The notes: generated by a model from the letters alone, not told the origin. Shown: positions 34,807-43,648, numbered from the stretch's first letter. The stretch: DNA of 64,000 bases from Haloarchaeobius sp. HME9146 (GCF_025399835.1 NZ_JAODVR010000002.1:372001-436000), one strand, 5' to 3'. A program made the numbers and translations.

Positions 34807-36117
34807 ATGACACAGGGTCGTACCCCGCCCGCCCCATCGGGCCTCCCGCTGGTCGGCCACGCTGCCTCCTTCGCCAGGGACCCGTTCGGGTTCATCGAAC
34901 GGTCGGTCGCCTCGACCGGCGACGCGTTCCAGATGCGATTCCCGGGCCGAGACGTCTACGTCCTCGCCCACCCGGACCACATCGAGACGAGTCTGACGAA
35001 CCGTGAGGCGTTCGCGAAACTCGACGACTTCCAGGTCGCCTTCGGCGATGCACTGCTCGCGGTGGAGGGCGACCAGTGGCGACGACAGCGCCACGCGATG
35101 GAGCCGTTCTTCAGCCCCACCCGTATCCACGAGTACGCCGAGACCATGGTCGACATCACGGCGGACCGGGTCGATGGCTGGCCCCCGGGTGAGTCGGTCC
35201 GCATCGACGAGGAGATGAAATCCCTCGCCCTGCACAACCTGTTCGAGGTCGTCCTCGGGCAGTCGCTCTCGGAGGCAGAGGCCGACGACCTCGCCGAGAC
35301 CGCCTACGCCCTCAACCTCTGGTTCGAACCCGCCACCTGGGCGCTTCCGAACTGGGTGCCGACCCCAGCCCGGCGAGGCTTCCACCGGGGTGAACAGGAA
35401 CTCCGCGACCGGGCGCGACGCATCCTCGAGAACTCCGGTGACGGTGACGGCGAAGAAAGCCTCCTCTCGCGGCTTGCGGCGCTGCGCGACGACCCGGACT
35501 CGGGCTTCGACGAGACCGAGGTGCTCGACCAGGTCGTCGGGATGATCTTCGCCGGCCACGAGACCACCGCCCTCGCGATGACGTACGCGCTACACCAGCT
35601 CGCTGCCCATCCCGAGGTTGCGGCGCGGTTCCACGCCGAGCTCGACGAGGTCGTCGACGGCAAGCCCACCCTCGCGGAGTTGCAGGAGATGGAGTACCTC
35701 GACAGGATCATCCACGAGACGCTGCGGCTCTACCCACCGGTCCACGCGATTCCCCGGGTGATGCGGGAGCCGGCCGAGGTCGGTGACTACGTCGTTCCGG
35801 AGGGTTCCGACGTCCTGCTCTCCGTCTGGAACGTGCACCACGATTCGCGGTTCTACGACGACCCGTGGACGTTCGACCCGGACCGCTGGGCGGACACGAC
35901 ACCACGGGGGCGCGGGTACGCCTACGTCCCGTTCGGTGCCGGCCCGCGGATCTGCATCGGGCGGCATTTCGCCCGCCTGGAGATGAAGGCCGTCCTCGCC
36001 ACGGTCGGCCAGCGGTATTCGCTCGACGTCGACGACGACGCGGTCGAGGTCGACCCACAGATGACGCTACAGCCCGCGGAGCCGGTGCTGGCGCGGGTCG
36101 AGCGGCGGGAGGAATGA
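34807..36117 (+). CDS. Cytochrome P450
   Basis: The 436-aa haem mono-oxygenase has every key element. The I-helix oxygen-activation motif AGHETT is at 249-254 and the K-helix ETLR (E304, R307) follows. The haem loop FGAGPRICIGRHFA carries the axial Cys383. There is no membrane anchor, so it is soluble. The substrate and redox partner are unknown and no ferredoxin is encoded beside it. It overlaps the next gene (phosphatase) as ATGA, so the two are co-translated. Haloarchaea commonly carry one P450 of this general size. Confidence 0.93.
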   Translation: MTQGRTPPAPSGLPLVGHAASFARDPFGFIERSVASTGDAFQMRFPGRDVYVLAHPDHIETSLTNREAFAKLDDFQVAFGDALLAVEGDQWRRQRHAMEPFFSPTRIHEYAETMVDITADRVDGWPPGESVRIDEEMKSLALHNLFEVVLGQSLSEAEADDLAETAYALNLWFEPATWALPNWVPTPARRGFHRGEQELRDRARRILENSGDGDGEESLLSRLAALRDDPDSGFDETEVLDQVVGMIFAGHETTALAMTYALHQLAAHPEVAARFHAELDEVVDGKPTLAELQEMEYLDRIIHETLRLYPPVHAIPRVMREPAEVGDYVVPEGSDVLLSVWNVHHDSRFYDDPWTFDPDRWADTTPRGRGYAYVPFGAGPRICIGRHFARLEMKAVLATVGQRYSLDVDDDAVEVDPQMTLQPAEPVLARVERREE

Positions 36118-36551
36118 GACCAGTCATGGACGAAGTCTCCGACGACCTGTTCGTGAGTGGAATCGAGGCGGCCAGTGACCGGGCGCAGCTACAGGCGAAC
36201 GACATCACCGCGGTCGTCTCCGTGACCCACGAGTCGCCGGACGGTGACATCCCATCCGGGCTCGACCATCGACACCTCCCGATGATGGACGGCCCCAGGA
36301 ACGACCGCGAAGCGTTCGAGCAGGCCGTCACAGAGGCGATTGAACTGCTCCAGGCTGGCGAGCGCGTCCTCGTCCACTGTTCGTGGGGGTCCTCGCGTAG
36401 CGCGGCCGTCGCAGCGACGGCGATGGCGCTCCACCGGGGCCGTGACATCGGCGACGCGTTCGAGACCGTCGCGGCAGGAAGGAAAGAGGTCGACCCGCAT
36501 CCCGAACTGGTCCGCCGGGCGGTGTCGGTCTGGGAAGACCGCCGGGACTGA
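36114..36551 (+). CDS. Dual-specificity protein phosphatase
   Basis: This 145-aa compact phosphatase has the cysteine-phosphatase loop HCSWGSSRS: nucleophile Cys89 and Arg95 in an HCx5R arrangement, with Ser following Arg. A likely general acid is Asp59 in MMDG. It begins VSDDLFVSGIEAASDR, the typical N-terminus of DUSP-like proteins. The target is unknown (phospho-Ser/Thr/Tyr or a small phosphate ester). ATG 36114 overlaps the P450 stop; ATG 36126 is the alternative start. Coupling with the P450 suggests matched amounts, but no functional link is known to me. Confidence 0.85.
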   Translation: MRPVMDEVSDDLFVSGIEAASDRAQLQANDITAVVSVTHESPDGDIPSGLDHRHLPMMDGPRNDREAFEQAVTEAIELLQAGERVLVHCSWGSSRSAAVAATAMALHRGRDIGDAFETVAAGRKEVDPHPELVRRAVSVWEDRRD

Positions 36552-36569
36552 GCGGGGCCGCACCGGTAC

Positions 36570-37469
36570 TCAGGCCCGCTCGCGCAGGTCCTCGACCACG
36601 GTCACGATCTCTTCGATCGAGGCCCGACCGGGTTCGAGGACGACCGCGATGTCGTGTTCGCGGCAGAAGGCCAGTACGTGGTCGAGCCCGTCTTCGGCGT
36701 CGTGGCCGGTCTTCGGCAGGCCGTCGTCGACCGGGTGGTTCAGATGGACCGCACGGACCCGCTCGCCACCGGTCGCGTAGAGCGTCGTCAGGACGGGTGC
36801 CCAGGGGTCACTCGCCGGCACCGTTCCCTCGAGCCCGGACAGGTTCCCTGCGACGAACTGACGAAGGTCATCCTTGACGCCGGCGGCCAGTTCCGACGGG
36901 GCCCTGTCGAGAACATCGACGATGACCGCCTCGTCGACCGCGGCCTGGCATCTGTCCGTATCGACGTGGGCCGTGTCCACGAGCAGGTACGTGTCTGCTA
37001 GGCGGTCCACCTGGTCGGTCAGCATCGCCACGAACGCGAGTTCCTCGGGGGCGTGGAAGTACGACGCGTCGGGCGTGTTCTCGACCGCAATCGGGAAGCC
37101 GGTGAGGTCGGTGACGGTGGCGAATCGCTCGACCTGCTCGCGGTAGTCGAACCGCCGCACCGTATGGACGGTCAGCCATTCGGGGTCGACAGCCTCGCCC
37201 AGCCCTCGATGGATGAAGTCGGTGATGGTGCCGGTGTTGCCGGGCGCGATGGCCATGCCGTGCCGGCGGTTCGTCCCAGGCGGAAGGTGGATGCTGCGAA
37301 TCAAGTCGGTGCCCACACCCTGCTCGCGACAATGTTCCGACACCGGTTTATCCGAGAGGAGTGCGTCGACGTGCTCCCAGTCGAGCTTGAGTTCCACGCC
37401 GTCTGTCCGGCTGGCGATGGCTCCGAGAGACGCCGGATGCGACGAGACGGAGACCGACAGGAGCGTCAT
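36570..37469 (-). CDS. Xylose isomerase-like TIM-barrel protein
   Basis: The 299-aa protein resembles the sugar phosphate isomerase/epimerase superfamily (AP_endonuc_2 fold). Strands and metal-binding positions are suggested by VELKLDWEH, SIHLPPGTNRRHGM, AVENTPD, LLVDTAHVD and VRAVHLNHP, with a final VVLEPGR. Glu, His and Asp at strand ends fit a divalent metal site. The exact substrate is unknown. A TATA box 26 nt upstream implies a leaderless transcript. It lies downstream of the importer operon but has its own promoter. Confidence 0.75.
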   Translation of the reverse strand: MTLLSVSVSSHPASLGAIASRTDGVELKLDWEHVDALLSDKPVSEHCREQGVGTDLIRSIHLPPGTNRRHGMAIAPGNTGTITDFIHRGLGEAVDPEWLTVHTVRRFDYREQVERFATVTDLTGFPIAVENTPDASYFHAPEELAFVAMLTDQVDRLADTYLLVDTAHVDTDRCQAAVDEAVIVDVLDRAPSELAAGVKDDLRQFVAGNLSGLEGTVPASDPWAPVLTTLYATGGERVRAVHLNHPVDDGLPKTGHDAEDGLDHVLAFCREHDIAVVLEPGRASIEEIVTVVEDLRERA

Positions 37470-37490
37470 ACTAGAACAGTCGTTTCACCG

Positions 37491-37498
37491 ATAATAAA
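37491..37498 (-). promoter_or_regulatory. TATA box of the TIM-barrel gene
   Basis: On the minus strand it reads TTTATTAT, centred 26 nt before ATG 37469, the haloarchaeal spacing for a leaderless message. It is one of the clearest promoters in the window. Confidence 0.65.
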
Positions 37499-37507
37499 CG
37501 ACCGGGT

Positions 37508-37522
37508 GGTGTGCGACACACC
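37508..37522. repeat. Inverted repeat GGTGTG-CGA-CACACC between the ATPase and TIM-barrel genes
   Basis: Perfect 6-bp arms flank a 3-base loop, just downstream of the importer ATPase and 10 bp upstream of the next TATA box. Read as RNA from the importer operon it is a tight hairpin followed by a T-containing stretch, so it could stop transcription. As DNA it could be an operator for the TIM-barrel gene. The sequence cannot decide between these. Confidence 0.45.
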
Positions 37523-37540
37523 CTCGTGCCACAGGGACGG

Positions 37541-38290
37541 CTACGCCCCGGGGATGACAACCGTGTGTCCGTCGACCTCCACCACGCGCGCCTCGATACC
37601 GTACACCTCGCTCACGAGGTCGGCGGACACGATGTCCGGACCACCGACTTCGACGACCTCGCCGTCCGCGAGGAACACCAGCGTATCGGCATAGCGGACC
37701 GCGAGTTCGAGGTCGTGCAGCGCGAAGACGACGGCCAGCCCATCGTCGGTCAGTTCACGCACGTGCTCGAGCACGTCGAGCTGGTGACGCAGGTCGAGGC
37801 TGCTCGTCGGTTCGTCGAGGACGAGCCCATCCGGTTCCTGTGCGAGCGCCCGGGCCAGCCGGACCTGCTGGCGCTGTCCTCCGGAGAGGTCCGACAGCGA
37901 CCGCATCGCGAGGTCGGTGATGCCGACCTGTGCCAACACGTCGCCGACGACCTCGCGGTCTGCCTCGGTCGGCCGCCACGAGGTGTGGGGTTTTCGGCCC
38001 GTCAGTACCGTCTCGAACACCGTCGAGGGAAGTCCCCCGGATTCGGACTGCGGGACGTAGCCCAGCCGGCTCGCGATGGTGCCTCGTTCGAGTCCCGTCA
38101 CATCGTCTCCATCGACGGTGATGGTCCCCGAGAGCGGGTCACGCAGCCCGAGAATCGACCGGAGCAAGGTTGACTTCCCGACGCCGTTTGGACCCAGCAG
38201 GGCTACACACTCGCCACGGTCGACCGAGAACGACACGTCCGAGACGACCGGGTCGTCGTAGCCGACCGTGACCGCATCGAGGTGAATCAC
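37541..38290 (-). CDS. btuD: BtuD-type ABC transporter ATPase (cobalamin/iron-chelate)
   Basis: The 249-aa cytoplasmic ATPase powers the FecCD/BtuC-type importer encoded just upstream. It has Walker A GPNGVGKST, Q-loop VPQSES, signature LSGGQ, Walker B GLVLDEPTSS and the H-switch ALHD, all intact. GTG 38290 overlaps the permease stop as GTGA, so translation is coupled. BtuD and FecE-type ATPases cannot be separated by sequence alone. B12 is favoured because the window encodes a B12-dependent reductase, but siderophores or haem remain possible. Confidence 0.85.
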   Translation of the reverse strand: MIHLDAVTVGYDDPVVSDVSFSVDRGECVALLGPNGVGKSTLLRSILGLRDPLSGTITVDGDDVTGLERGTIASRLGYVPQSESGGLPSTVFETVLTGRKPHTSWRPTEADREVVGDVLAQVGITDLAMRSLSDLSGGQRQQVRLARALAQEPDGLVLDEPTSSLDLRHQLDVLEHVRELTDDGLAVVFALHDLELAVRYADTLVFLADGEVVEVGGPDIVSADLVSEVYGIEARVVEVDGHTVVIPGA

Positions 38291-39408
38291 CAGTACTCCC
38301 TCCCGTTCACGATGAGGTAGAGGAACAGTGGCACGCCGACGAAGGCCGTGACGATGCCCACGGGGAGGACGACCGGGGCGATGATGGCTCGCGCGACGAT
38401 ATCCGAGGCGAGCAAGAGCACCCCGCCAGCCACGCTGGAAGCGACGACGAGAAAGCGTTCGTCGCCGCCGATGACCCGTCGCACGATGTGCGGGACGACG
38501 AGGCCGACGAAGCCGATGACGCCGAACAGCGAGACCACGACCGCGGTCACCAGCGAGGCGACGATCATCCCGACGAGTCGGATCCGGGTGACGTTCACCC
38601 CGAGCGAGCGCGCCGTGTCGTCGCCGGCGTCGAGCACCTCGTAGGCCCACGCCCGGCGGACGAAGTAGAGGCTCGCCACGGTTACCACGACCCACAGGAC
38701 TAGATTCCCGTCCCAGGTCGCGCCGGAGACGGTCCCGAACTTCCAGGCGATGAGCGCCGCGAGCTGGACGTTGGTCGCGAAGTACTCCAGCGCCGAGGTG
38801 CCGGCCGCGAAGAACGCCCCGAGCGCGATGCCCGTGAGCACGAGCGTCTCGGGCGTGGCCCGCTTGAGACGCGCGACGAGCAGGATGGCGACCGTCGACA
38901 GCAGTGCGCTTGCGAAGGCGCTCAGGGTCGTCAGGTAGGGCACCCAGTCGAACGCCGAACTGGTCGTCGACGACCCGTCTCCCAAGACGACGATGGCGAC
39001 CGCAGCCCCGAACGCGGCCGCCTGCGAGATACCGAGGGTGTACGGAGAAGCCAGCGGGTTCCGGAGCAGGCTCTGGAGGACGGTTCCCGCGACCGCGAGC
39101 CCGAAGCCCGCCCCGACCGCGGCCACGATGCGGGGGAGCCGGATGTTCCAGATGACGGTCGCGCCCCGGCCGCCCGTCTGCCCGAGCAGGATGGCAGGCA
39201 GCGACCGAAGTGGGATGGAAATCGGCCCCGTCAGGAGCGCATAGGTCGCGAGCACCAGCAACAGCCCGACGAGCCCACCGACGACGAGGACCTTCTGGCG
39301 GACGTGGCGCTCGTACGCGGCGACCGCATCGCTCCCGAGCGATTGGTCCGCAGGTTGCGCGGCGTCCGATTGCGTGTCCGTCACGCCCGATACGTCGGAT
39401 TGGGTCAC
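38287..39408 (-). CDS. btuC: BtuC/FecCD-type permease
   Basis: The 373-aa permease is predicted to have about ten helices. A 40-residue polar N-terminus precedes the first helix (VLVVGGLVGLLLVLATYALL). Typical family blocks include IRLPRIVAAVGAGFGLAVAGTVLQSLLRNPLASPYTLGIS and GVNVTRIRLVGMIVASLVTAV. The coupling region is GFVGLVVPHIVRRVIGGDERFLV. It starts at GTG 39408, 2 nt after the binding-protein stop, so the three genes form one operon. Confidence 0.88.
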   Translation of the reverse strand: MTQSDVSGVTDTQSDAAQPADQSLGSDAVAAYERHVRQKVLVVGGLVGLLLVLATYALLTGPISIPLRSLPAILLGQTGGRGATVIWNIRLPRIVAAVGAGFGLAVAGTVLQSLLRNPLASPYTLGISQAAAFGAAVAIVVLGDGSSTTSSAFDWVPYLTTLSAFASALLSTVAILLVARLKRATPETLVLTGIALGAFFAAGTSALEYFATNVQLAALIAWKFGTVSGATWDGNLVLWVVVTVASLYFVRRAWAYEVLDAGDDTARSLGVNVTRIRLVGMIVASLVTAVVVSLFGVIGFVGLVVPHIVRRVIGGDERFLVVASSVAGGVLLLASDIVARAIIAPVVLPVGIVTAFVGVPLFLYLIVNGREYW

Positions 39409-39410
39409 GG

Positions 39411-40679
39411 TTAGTTCATCGGTCCGTAACCGCGACCGTAGGCGTCGACAACTCCTTCATAAACACCTTCGCCGACGAAGGCCTCGTATATCTCGTCGGC
39501 CTTCGCGACGGGGTCCACGTCGTAGGCGTCGGGGTTGGCGGCCGCGCCCACCGCGTAGGCGTCGGCAATGACCGTCCCGAAGTTCGTCCCGTAGTCACGG
39601 GTCGGCATGACGGCGTAGACGTCGTCGTTCGCGATGGCTGTGACGTCCTGGTACTCGGGCGCGTCGAGCGCCTCGTACGTCTCAGTGCCGAGGTCGACGA
39701 ACAGCACCTCGGGGTCCCACTTGATGAGCGTCTCGGGGTCGATCTCGATGCGGGAGGCTCCCTTGCCGCCACCGCCGCCACCACCGCCGCCTCCGCCGCC
39801 TCCACCACCACCGCCGCCACCACCGCCCCCACCGCCTCCGTCTCCCCCACCGCCGCCACCGTCACCACTCCCGGTCGCCCCGGCCGCGACGTTCGTAACG
39901 CCGCCGAAGGTGAACGGGACGTAGCTCGGCTGGGTGAAGGTGAGCCCATGCTTGCCGCGACCGAGGTAGCCCACGTAACCCTGCGGCTTCGTCTCGATTC
40001 CCCCGGCTCGTGATTCCAGATCGGCCAGCGTGTCCTCGACGAAGGTTCGGAGTTCTGCGACACGGTCCTCGGTTCCCAGGATGGTGCCCAGGAGGTCGAG
40101 CGACCCGAAGAAGGAACTTTCGAGTTCCTCGGTCAGCCCACCCGGCTTGATGGAGACGACGGGGACGCCGAGCTGGTCCTGCATCGTGTTCGCGTCGGAC
40201 TTGCTCGCGTAGCCCGCGATGACCACGTCTGGGTCGGTCTGGAGCACACGTTCGAGGTCCGGGCTCTTCCGGGTACCGACGGTCGGCAACTCGGTGAGCT
40301 GCATGTTCGCCAGCGTGTACGGCCGGAAGGGCCGGTCCGCGTTCGAGGTCTCCAGTTGTTCGACCCCGACGACCCGCTCGACGCCACCCGCGTAGACGAC
40401 GAACCGGAGCGCCCCCGAGCCGAGCCCGACGACCCGCTCGACGTCGGCGGGAACCGTCACGGTCCGACCGACGGCGTCCGTCACCGTCTGTTCGCCCGAC
40501 TTCTCCGAGTCGCCACCGCCCGTCGTGTCCGTGCCGCCTCCAGCAGACGTATCGGTCGGGTTCGCCCCGGTTTCCGGTGCTTCCGAGGTCGTGCTGCAGC
40601 CAGCCAGTGCCGTACTCCCTCCCACAGCCAGCGCGCCGAGTCCCTGGAGGAGGCGACGACGCGAACGTTGTTCCGTCAT
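39411..40679 (-). CDS. btuF: Tat lipoprotein binding protein for cobalamin/iron-chelate importer, with polyglycine insert
   Basis: The 422-aa lipoprotein begins MTEQRSRRRLLQGLGALAVGG, a Tat signal, with lipobox LAGC near residue 27 and a Thr/Gly/Ser-rich tether. The mature domain is the BtuF/FhuD-type fold: VTDAVGRTVTVPADVERVV, then LPTVGTRKSPDLERVLQTDPDVVIAG and WDPEVLFVDLGT. Residues 274-305 are almost pure glycine, with one Asp within and one just before, and interrupt the C-terminal lobe. This is highly unusual for a folded binding protein and may be a surface loop. It is first in the operon with the permease and ATPase. Cobalamin is favoured only by context. Confidence 0.85.
   Translation of the reverse strand: MTEQRSRRRLLQGLGALAVGGSTALAGCSTTSEAPETGANPTDTSAGGGTDTTGGGDSEKSGEQTVTDAVGRTVTVPADVERVVGLGSGALRFVVYAGGVERVVGVEQLETSNADRPFRPYTLANMQLTELPTVGTRKSPDLERVLQTDPDVVIAGYASKSDANTMQDQLGVPVVSIKPGGLTEELESSFFGSLDLLGTILGTEDRVAELRTFVEDTLADLESRAGGIETKPQGYVGYLGRGKHGLTFTQPSYVPFTFGGVTNVAAGATGSGDGGGGGGDGGGGGGGGGGGGGGGGGGGGGGGGGKGASRIEIDPETLIKWDPEVLFVDLGTETYEALDAPEYQDVTAIANDDVYAVMPTRDYGTNFGTVIADAYAVGAAANPDAYDVDPVAKADEIYEAFVGEGVYEGVVDAYGRGYGPMN
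39765..39860 (-). repeat. In-frame GGN trinucleotide tract (polyglycine) in the binding-protein gene
   Basis: Thirty-two consecutive codons are GGN except one GAC: 25 glycines, one Asp, then 6 glycines when read along the plus strand. Mixed third bases (GGC, GGT, GGA, GGG) make it an imperfect microsatellite. Because the unit is 3 bp, slippage would change loop length without breaking the frame. Confidence 0.9.
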
Positions 40680-40733
40680 AGATACAACGAGTGTCACACA
40701 ACGACTAAAACTATTCGGCGTCGATACGGTCCA
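40680..40733. promoter_or_regulatory. Divergent promoter region between binding-protein and TiaS-like genes
   Basis: The 54-bp gap drives genes in both directions. TAAAACTATT (about 40705-40714) lies 20-29 nt before ATG 40734. Its reverse (AATAGTTTTA) is about the same distance before ATG 40679, so the two TATA boxes may overlap. GTGT-C-ACAC (40691-40699) is a small palindrome between them. Shared control is plausible. Confidence 0.45.
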
Positions 40734-41444
40734 ATGCGACTCCTGGTCGGAATCGACGACACCGACGCCATCGACAGCGACCACGGGACCGGACGGGTAA
40801 GCCGAATGCTCGGTGCCCAGCTAGCCGACGACCACGGTCTCGACTGGGTCGGCAGTGTTCGCCAGCAGTTCCTGGTCGACCCCCGCGTTCCCTACACCAC
40901 CCACAACAGCGCGGCGTGCCTGGTGTTCGAGGCGGATGCGCCACCCATCGACCGGATCGTCGACGACGCCGGGATGTTCCTCGAGGAGATCATGGCCGAC
41001 GTGGCCGACCCCGGCCTCTGCGTGGCTCCGGCGGGTGACGTTCCCGACGAAGTGACCGACTGGGGCCACCGCGCCCAAGACTCTGTGGTAGAGAAGGCCC
41101 AAGCATACGAGGTGGCCGAGGCTGCCGGCGTGTTCCTCGACGAGTATGGCGGCACCGGCGACGGCGTCATCGGCGCACTCGGGGCAGTCGGATTGACCGC
41201 CAACGGCGAGGACGGGCGGTTCATCGCCTACGGGAACATCCGGGAGTACGGCGAACAGGTGTCCGTGAGTCAGCTTCGAAACGACGGTATCGCCGTCGTG
41301 GACGAGGACGGCGACCCGGTAGAGGAGGGAACCGTGAACACCCACGACTGGATTCGACCGCAGCTTCGAGGAGGGCAGCCGATGCTGCCTGTCGAACCCG
41401 ACGAAAGTGATGCTGAGACGATGAAGCCCACGAACCTGAATTGA
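40734..41444 (+). CDS. TiaS-like GIDDTD protein, short form
   Basis: The 236-aa protein opens MRLLVGIDDTDAIDSDHGTGRVSRML. The GIDDTD motif is characteristic of the TiaS family (tRNA-Ile2 2-agmatinylcytidine synthetase) and relatives. Later blocks include YTTHNSAACLVFEAD and GGTGDGVIGALGAVGLTANGEDGRFI, the second also found in TiaS. TiaS itself is roughly 400 residues or more with further nucleic-acid-binding domains that are absent here. This is therefore probably a paralogue with another substrate, not the tRNA-modifying enzyme. It is divergent from the B12/iron-type importer, possibly co-regulated. Confidence 0.6.
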   Translation: MRLLVGIDDTDAIDSDHGTGRVSRMLGAQLADDHGLDWVGSVRQQFLVDPRVPYTTHNSAACLVFEADAPPIDRIVDDAGMFLEEIMADVADPGLCVAPAGDVPDEVTDWGHRAQDSVVEKAQAYEVAEAAGVFLDEYGGTGDGVIGALGAVGLTANGEDGRFIAYGNIREYGEQVSVSQLRNDGIAVVDEDGDPVEEGTVNTHDWIRPQLRGGQPMLPVEPDESDAETMKPTNLN

Positions 41445-41475
41445 ATCGGGAAAACTGAAGTCGCCGTTCTCTCGC

Positions 41476-42807
41476 TTACTCGTCGGACAGCTTCCCGGGC
41501 TGCCACGCGCCCTCGAACTCGCGATGCGTGTACGGCTTCGCAATCTCGCCGGCGTAGTCGCCGACGATGTGGCCGTCGCCTTCGAGGTGGTACTTGTAGG
41601 TCGTCAGGCCTTCGAGCCCGACCGGGCCGCGGGCGTGGGTCTTCCCGGTGCTGATGCCGACCTCGGCGCCCAGGCCGTACCGGTAGCCGTCGGCGAACCG
41701 GGTCGAAGCGTTGTGGAAGACGCTCGCCGAGTCGAGGCTCCGCATGAACCGGGCCGCCCGTTCGGAATCCTCGGTGACGATGGACTCGGTGTGTTTCGAG
41801 CTGTAGGTCGTGATGTGGTCGATGGCGTCCGAGAGCGAGTCCACGACGCGGATGGAGAGCACGAGGTCACCGTACTCGGTCGACCAGTCCTCCTCGGTGG
41901 CCTCCTCGACGTCGACGAGTTCGCGGGTGCGCTCGTCGCCGCGAACCTCGACACCGGCCTCCTCGTACCGGGCAACCATCTCGGGCAGGAAGTCGGCGGC
42001 CACGTCCTGATGGACGAGCAGTGTCTCGACCGCGTTGCACACCGCAGGGTACTGGCACTTCGCGTCGTAGGCGATGTCCGAGGCCATGTCGAGGTCGGCC
42101 TCGCGGTCGACGAAGACGTGACACACGCCCTCGGTGTGGCCCAGCACGGGAATCGAGGTGTTGTCCTGGATGTACTCCACGAACCGCGAGCTGCCGCGGG
42201 GCATCAGCAGGTCGATGTACTCGTCCATCTCCAGCATGCGGTCGACGTCCTCGCGCGCCTCGATGAGCTGTGCCCAGCCGGTAGGCTGGTCCGCGGTCGC
42301 CTCGCGGATAATGTCGTACAGCACGCGGTTGGAGTGCTTCGCCTCGCTGCCGCCCTTGAGCATCACCGCGTTGCCCGATTTCAGGCTGAGCGCGGCAATC
42401 TGCACCAGGGCGTCGGGGCGGGACTCGAAGACGGTCCCGATGACGCCGATCGGGACTGAAAGCTTGTAGAGTTCCAGACCGTCGTCGAGTTCGCGCGAAC
42501 TCAGGGTCTTCCCGAGCGGGTCGTCCTGGTTCGCGACGCTTCTGACCATCTCGGCGATGCTGTCGAGCTTCGAGTCCGAGAGCTTCAGCCGGTCGACCAG
42601 CGCCTGGGTATACTCGCCCTTCGCGAGCATCTCCTCGGCCGCCTCGACGTCCTTCTCGTTCGCCTCGAGAATCTCCTGGTGGCGGGCGTCGATGGCGTCT
42701 GCGATGGCTCGCAGCGCCTCGCTTCGCGTCTCGTCGGACAGCTTCGCCAGTTCGAGCGACGCGGTCTGTGCCTCCTGCACCTGTGCGAGTGTGTCGTTCT
42801 CAGTCAT
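41476..42807 (-). CDS. proA: Gamma-glutamyl phosphate reductase
   Basis: The enzyme reduces gamma-glutamyl phosphate to glutamate semialdehyde with NADPH, the second step of proline synthesis. The 443-aa aldehyde-dehydrogenase-fold protein has [30 protein letters not shown] and the catalytic [13 protein letters not shown] with Cys257. [23 protein letters not shown] near the end is the family signature. It overlaps proB by 8 nt at ATG 42807; a GTG at 42816 is an alternative start. It is last in the proC-proB-proA operon. Confidence 0.95.
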   Translation of the reverse strand: MTENDTLAQVQEAQTASLELAKLSDETRSEALRAIADAIDARHQEILEANEKDVEAAEEMLAKGEYTQALVDRLKLSDSKLDSIAEMVRSVANQDDPLGKTLSSRELDDGLELYKLSVPIGVIGTVFESRPDALVQIAALSLKSGNAVMLKGGSEAKHSNRVLYDIIREATADQPTGWAQLIEAREDVDRMLEMDEYIDLLMPRGSSRFVEYIQDNTSIPVLGHTEGVCHVFVDREADLDMASDIAYDAKCQYPAVCNAVETLLVHQDVAADFLPEMVARYEEAGVEVRGDERTRELVDVEEATEEDWSTEYGDLVLSIRVVDSLSDAIDHITTYSSKHTESIVTEDSERAARFMRSLDSASVFHNASTRFADGYRYGLGAEVGISTGKTHARGPVGLEGLTTYKYHLEGDGHIVGDYAGEIAKPYTHREFEGAWQPGKLSDE

Positions 42808-43648
42808 CGTGGTCACCGTTGATGGGAAGGAAGATGGTCCCGACCGACTCCGCGTTCGCGATGCGTTCGAGGACGGCGGGTTCGGTCGATTCCGCGATGA
42901 TGGCGGGGATGCCGTGTTCGCTCACGTCGCGTGCGCCTTCGACCTTGGTCCGGATACCGCCGAACCCATCGGTCGCGCTCTTCGCGATGATGTCCTGCAC
43001 CACGTCGTAGTTCTCGCCGACGGCCGGAATACGTTCCGCCTCGGGGTCGTGCTTCGGGTTGCCGGTGTAGACGCCCGGGACGTCGGTGAGGGTCACCAGC
43101 AGGTCGACGTCGACGCCGATTGCGATGGACGCCGAGATCATGTCGTTGTCACCGATCTGGATCTCCTCGGTGGCGACGGCGTCGTTCTCGTTGATGATGG
43201 GGACGATACCCCAATCCAGCAGCGTCTCGATGGTGTTCCGGAAGTTGGTGAACCGCTCCGGGTTGTCGAGGTCCTGCTGGGTGATGAGAATCTGGGCGAT
43301 GGTCAGGTCGTACCGCTCGAAGCTCTCGGTGTACCGCCGCATGAGGTGGCTCTGGCCGACCGTCGAGAGGGCCTGCTTCTCTTCGACGGTCCGGTCCGTC
43401 CGGCCGAGCCGCCCGGCCCCGGCCCCGATGGCCCCCGAGGAGACCAGAAGCACCTCCTTGCCGCGCTTGCGGAGGTCGTAGATGTCGTCGACGAGCTTGT
43501 CGAGCTTCGAGTCGTCGAGGTTGGAGTCGTCGTCGGTCAGCGAGTTCGTCCCCGCCTTGACGATGACCCGCTCCGCCGCGGCGGCCTGCTTTCGCACCGC
43601 CGAGACGGCGTCGTCGTCGACCGGGGTGCTGTCTATCGCCTCAGTCAT
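42800..43648 (-). CDS. proB: Glutamate 5-kinase, short form without PUA domain
   Basis: The enzyme phosphorylates glutamate at the gamma position, the committed step of proline synthesis. The 282-aa amino-acid-kinase fold has [59 protein letters not shown] and GTIFLPI at the end. The C-terminal PUA domain of bacterial ProB (usual length about 370) is absent. Proline feedback may differ, though feedback residues in the kinase domain cannot be judged here. It overlaps proC by 8 nt. Confidence 0.94.
   Translation of the reverse strand: MTEAIDSTPVDDDAVSAVRKQAAAAERVIVKAGTNSLTDDDSNLDDSKLDKLVDDIYDLRKRGKEVLLVSSGAIGAGAGRLGRTDRTVEEKQALSTVGQSHLMRRYTESFERYDLTIAQILITQQDLDNPERFTNFRNTIETLLDWGIVPIINENDAVATEEIQIGDNDMISASIAIGVDVDLLVTLTDVPGVYTGNPKHDPEAERIPAVGENYDVVQDIIAKSATDGFGGIRTKVEGARDVSEHGIPAIIAESTEPAVLERIANAESVGTIFLPINGDHDD

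Noticed and set aside
37508-37522. Firm call of a transcription terminator
   Set aside because: The hairpin is followed by only a weak T stretch that coincides with the next promoter, so it is listed as an inverted repeat of undecided role.
39765-39860. Possible CRISPR-like or tandem DNA array at the GGN tract
   Set aside because: No spacer-repeat structure; it is a coding trinucleotide run within one gene.
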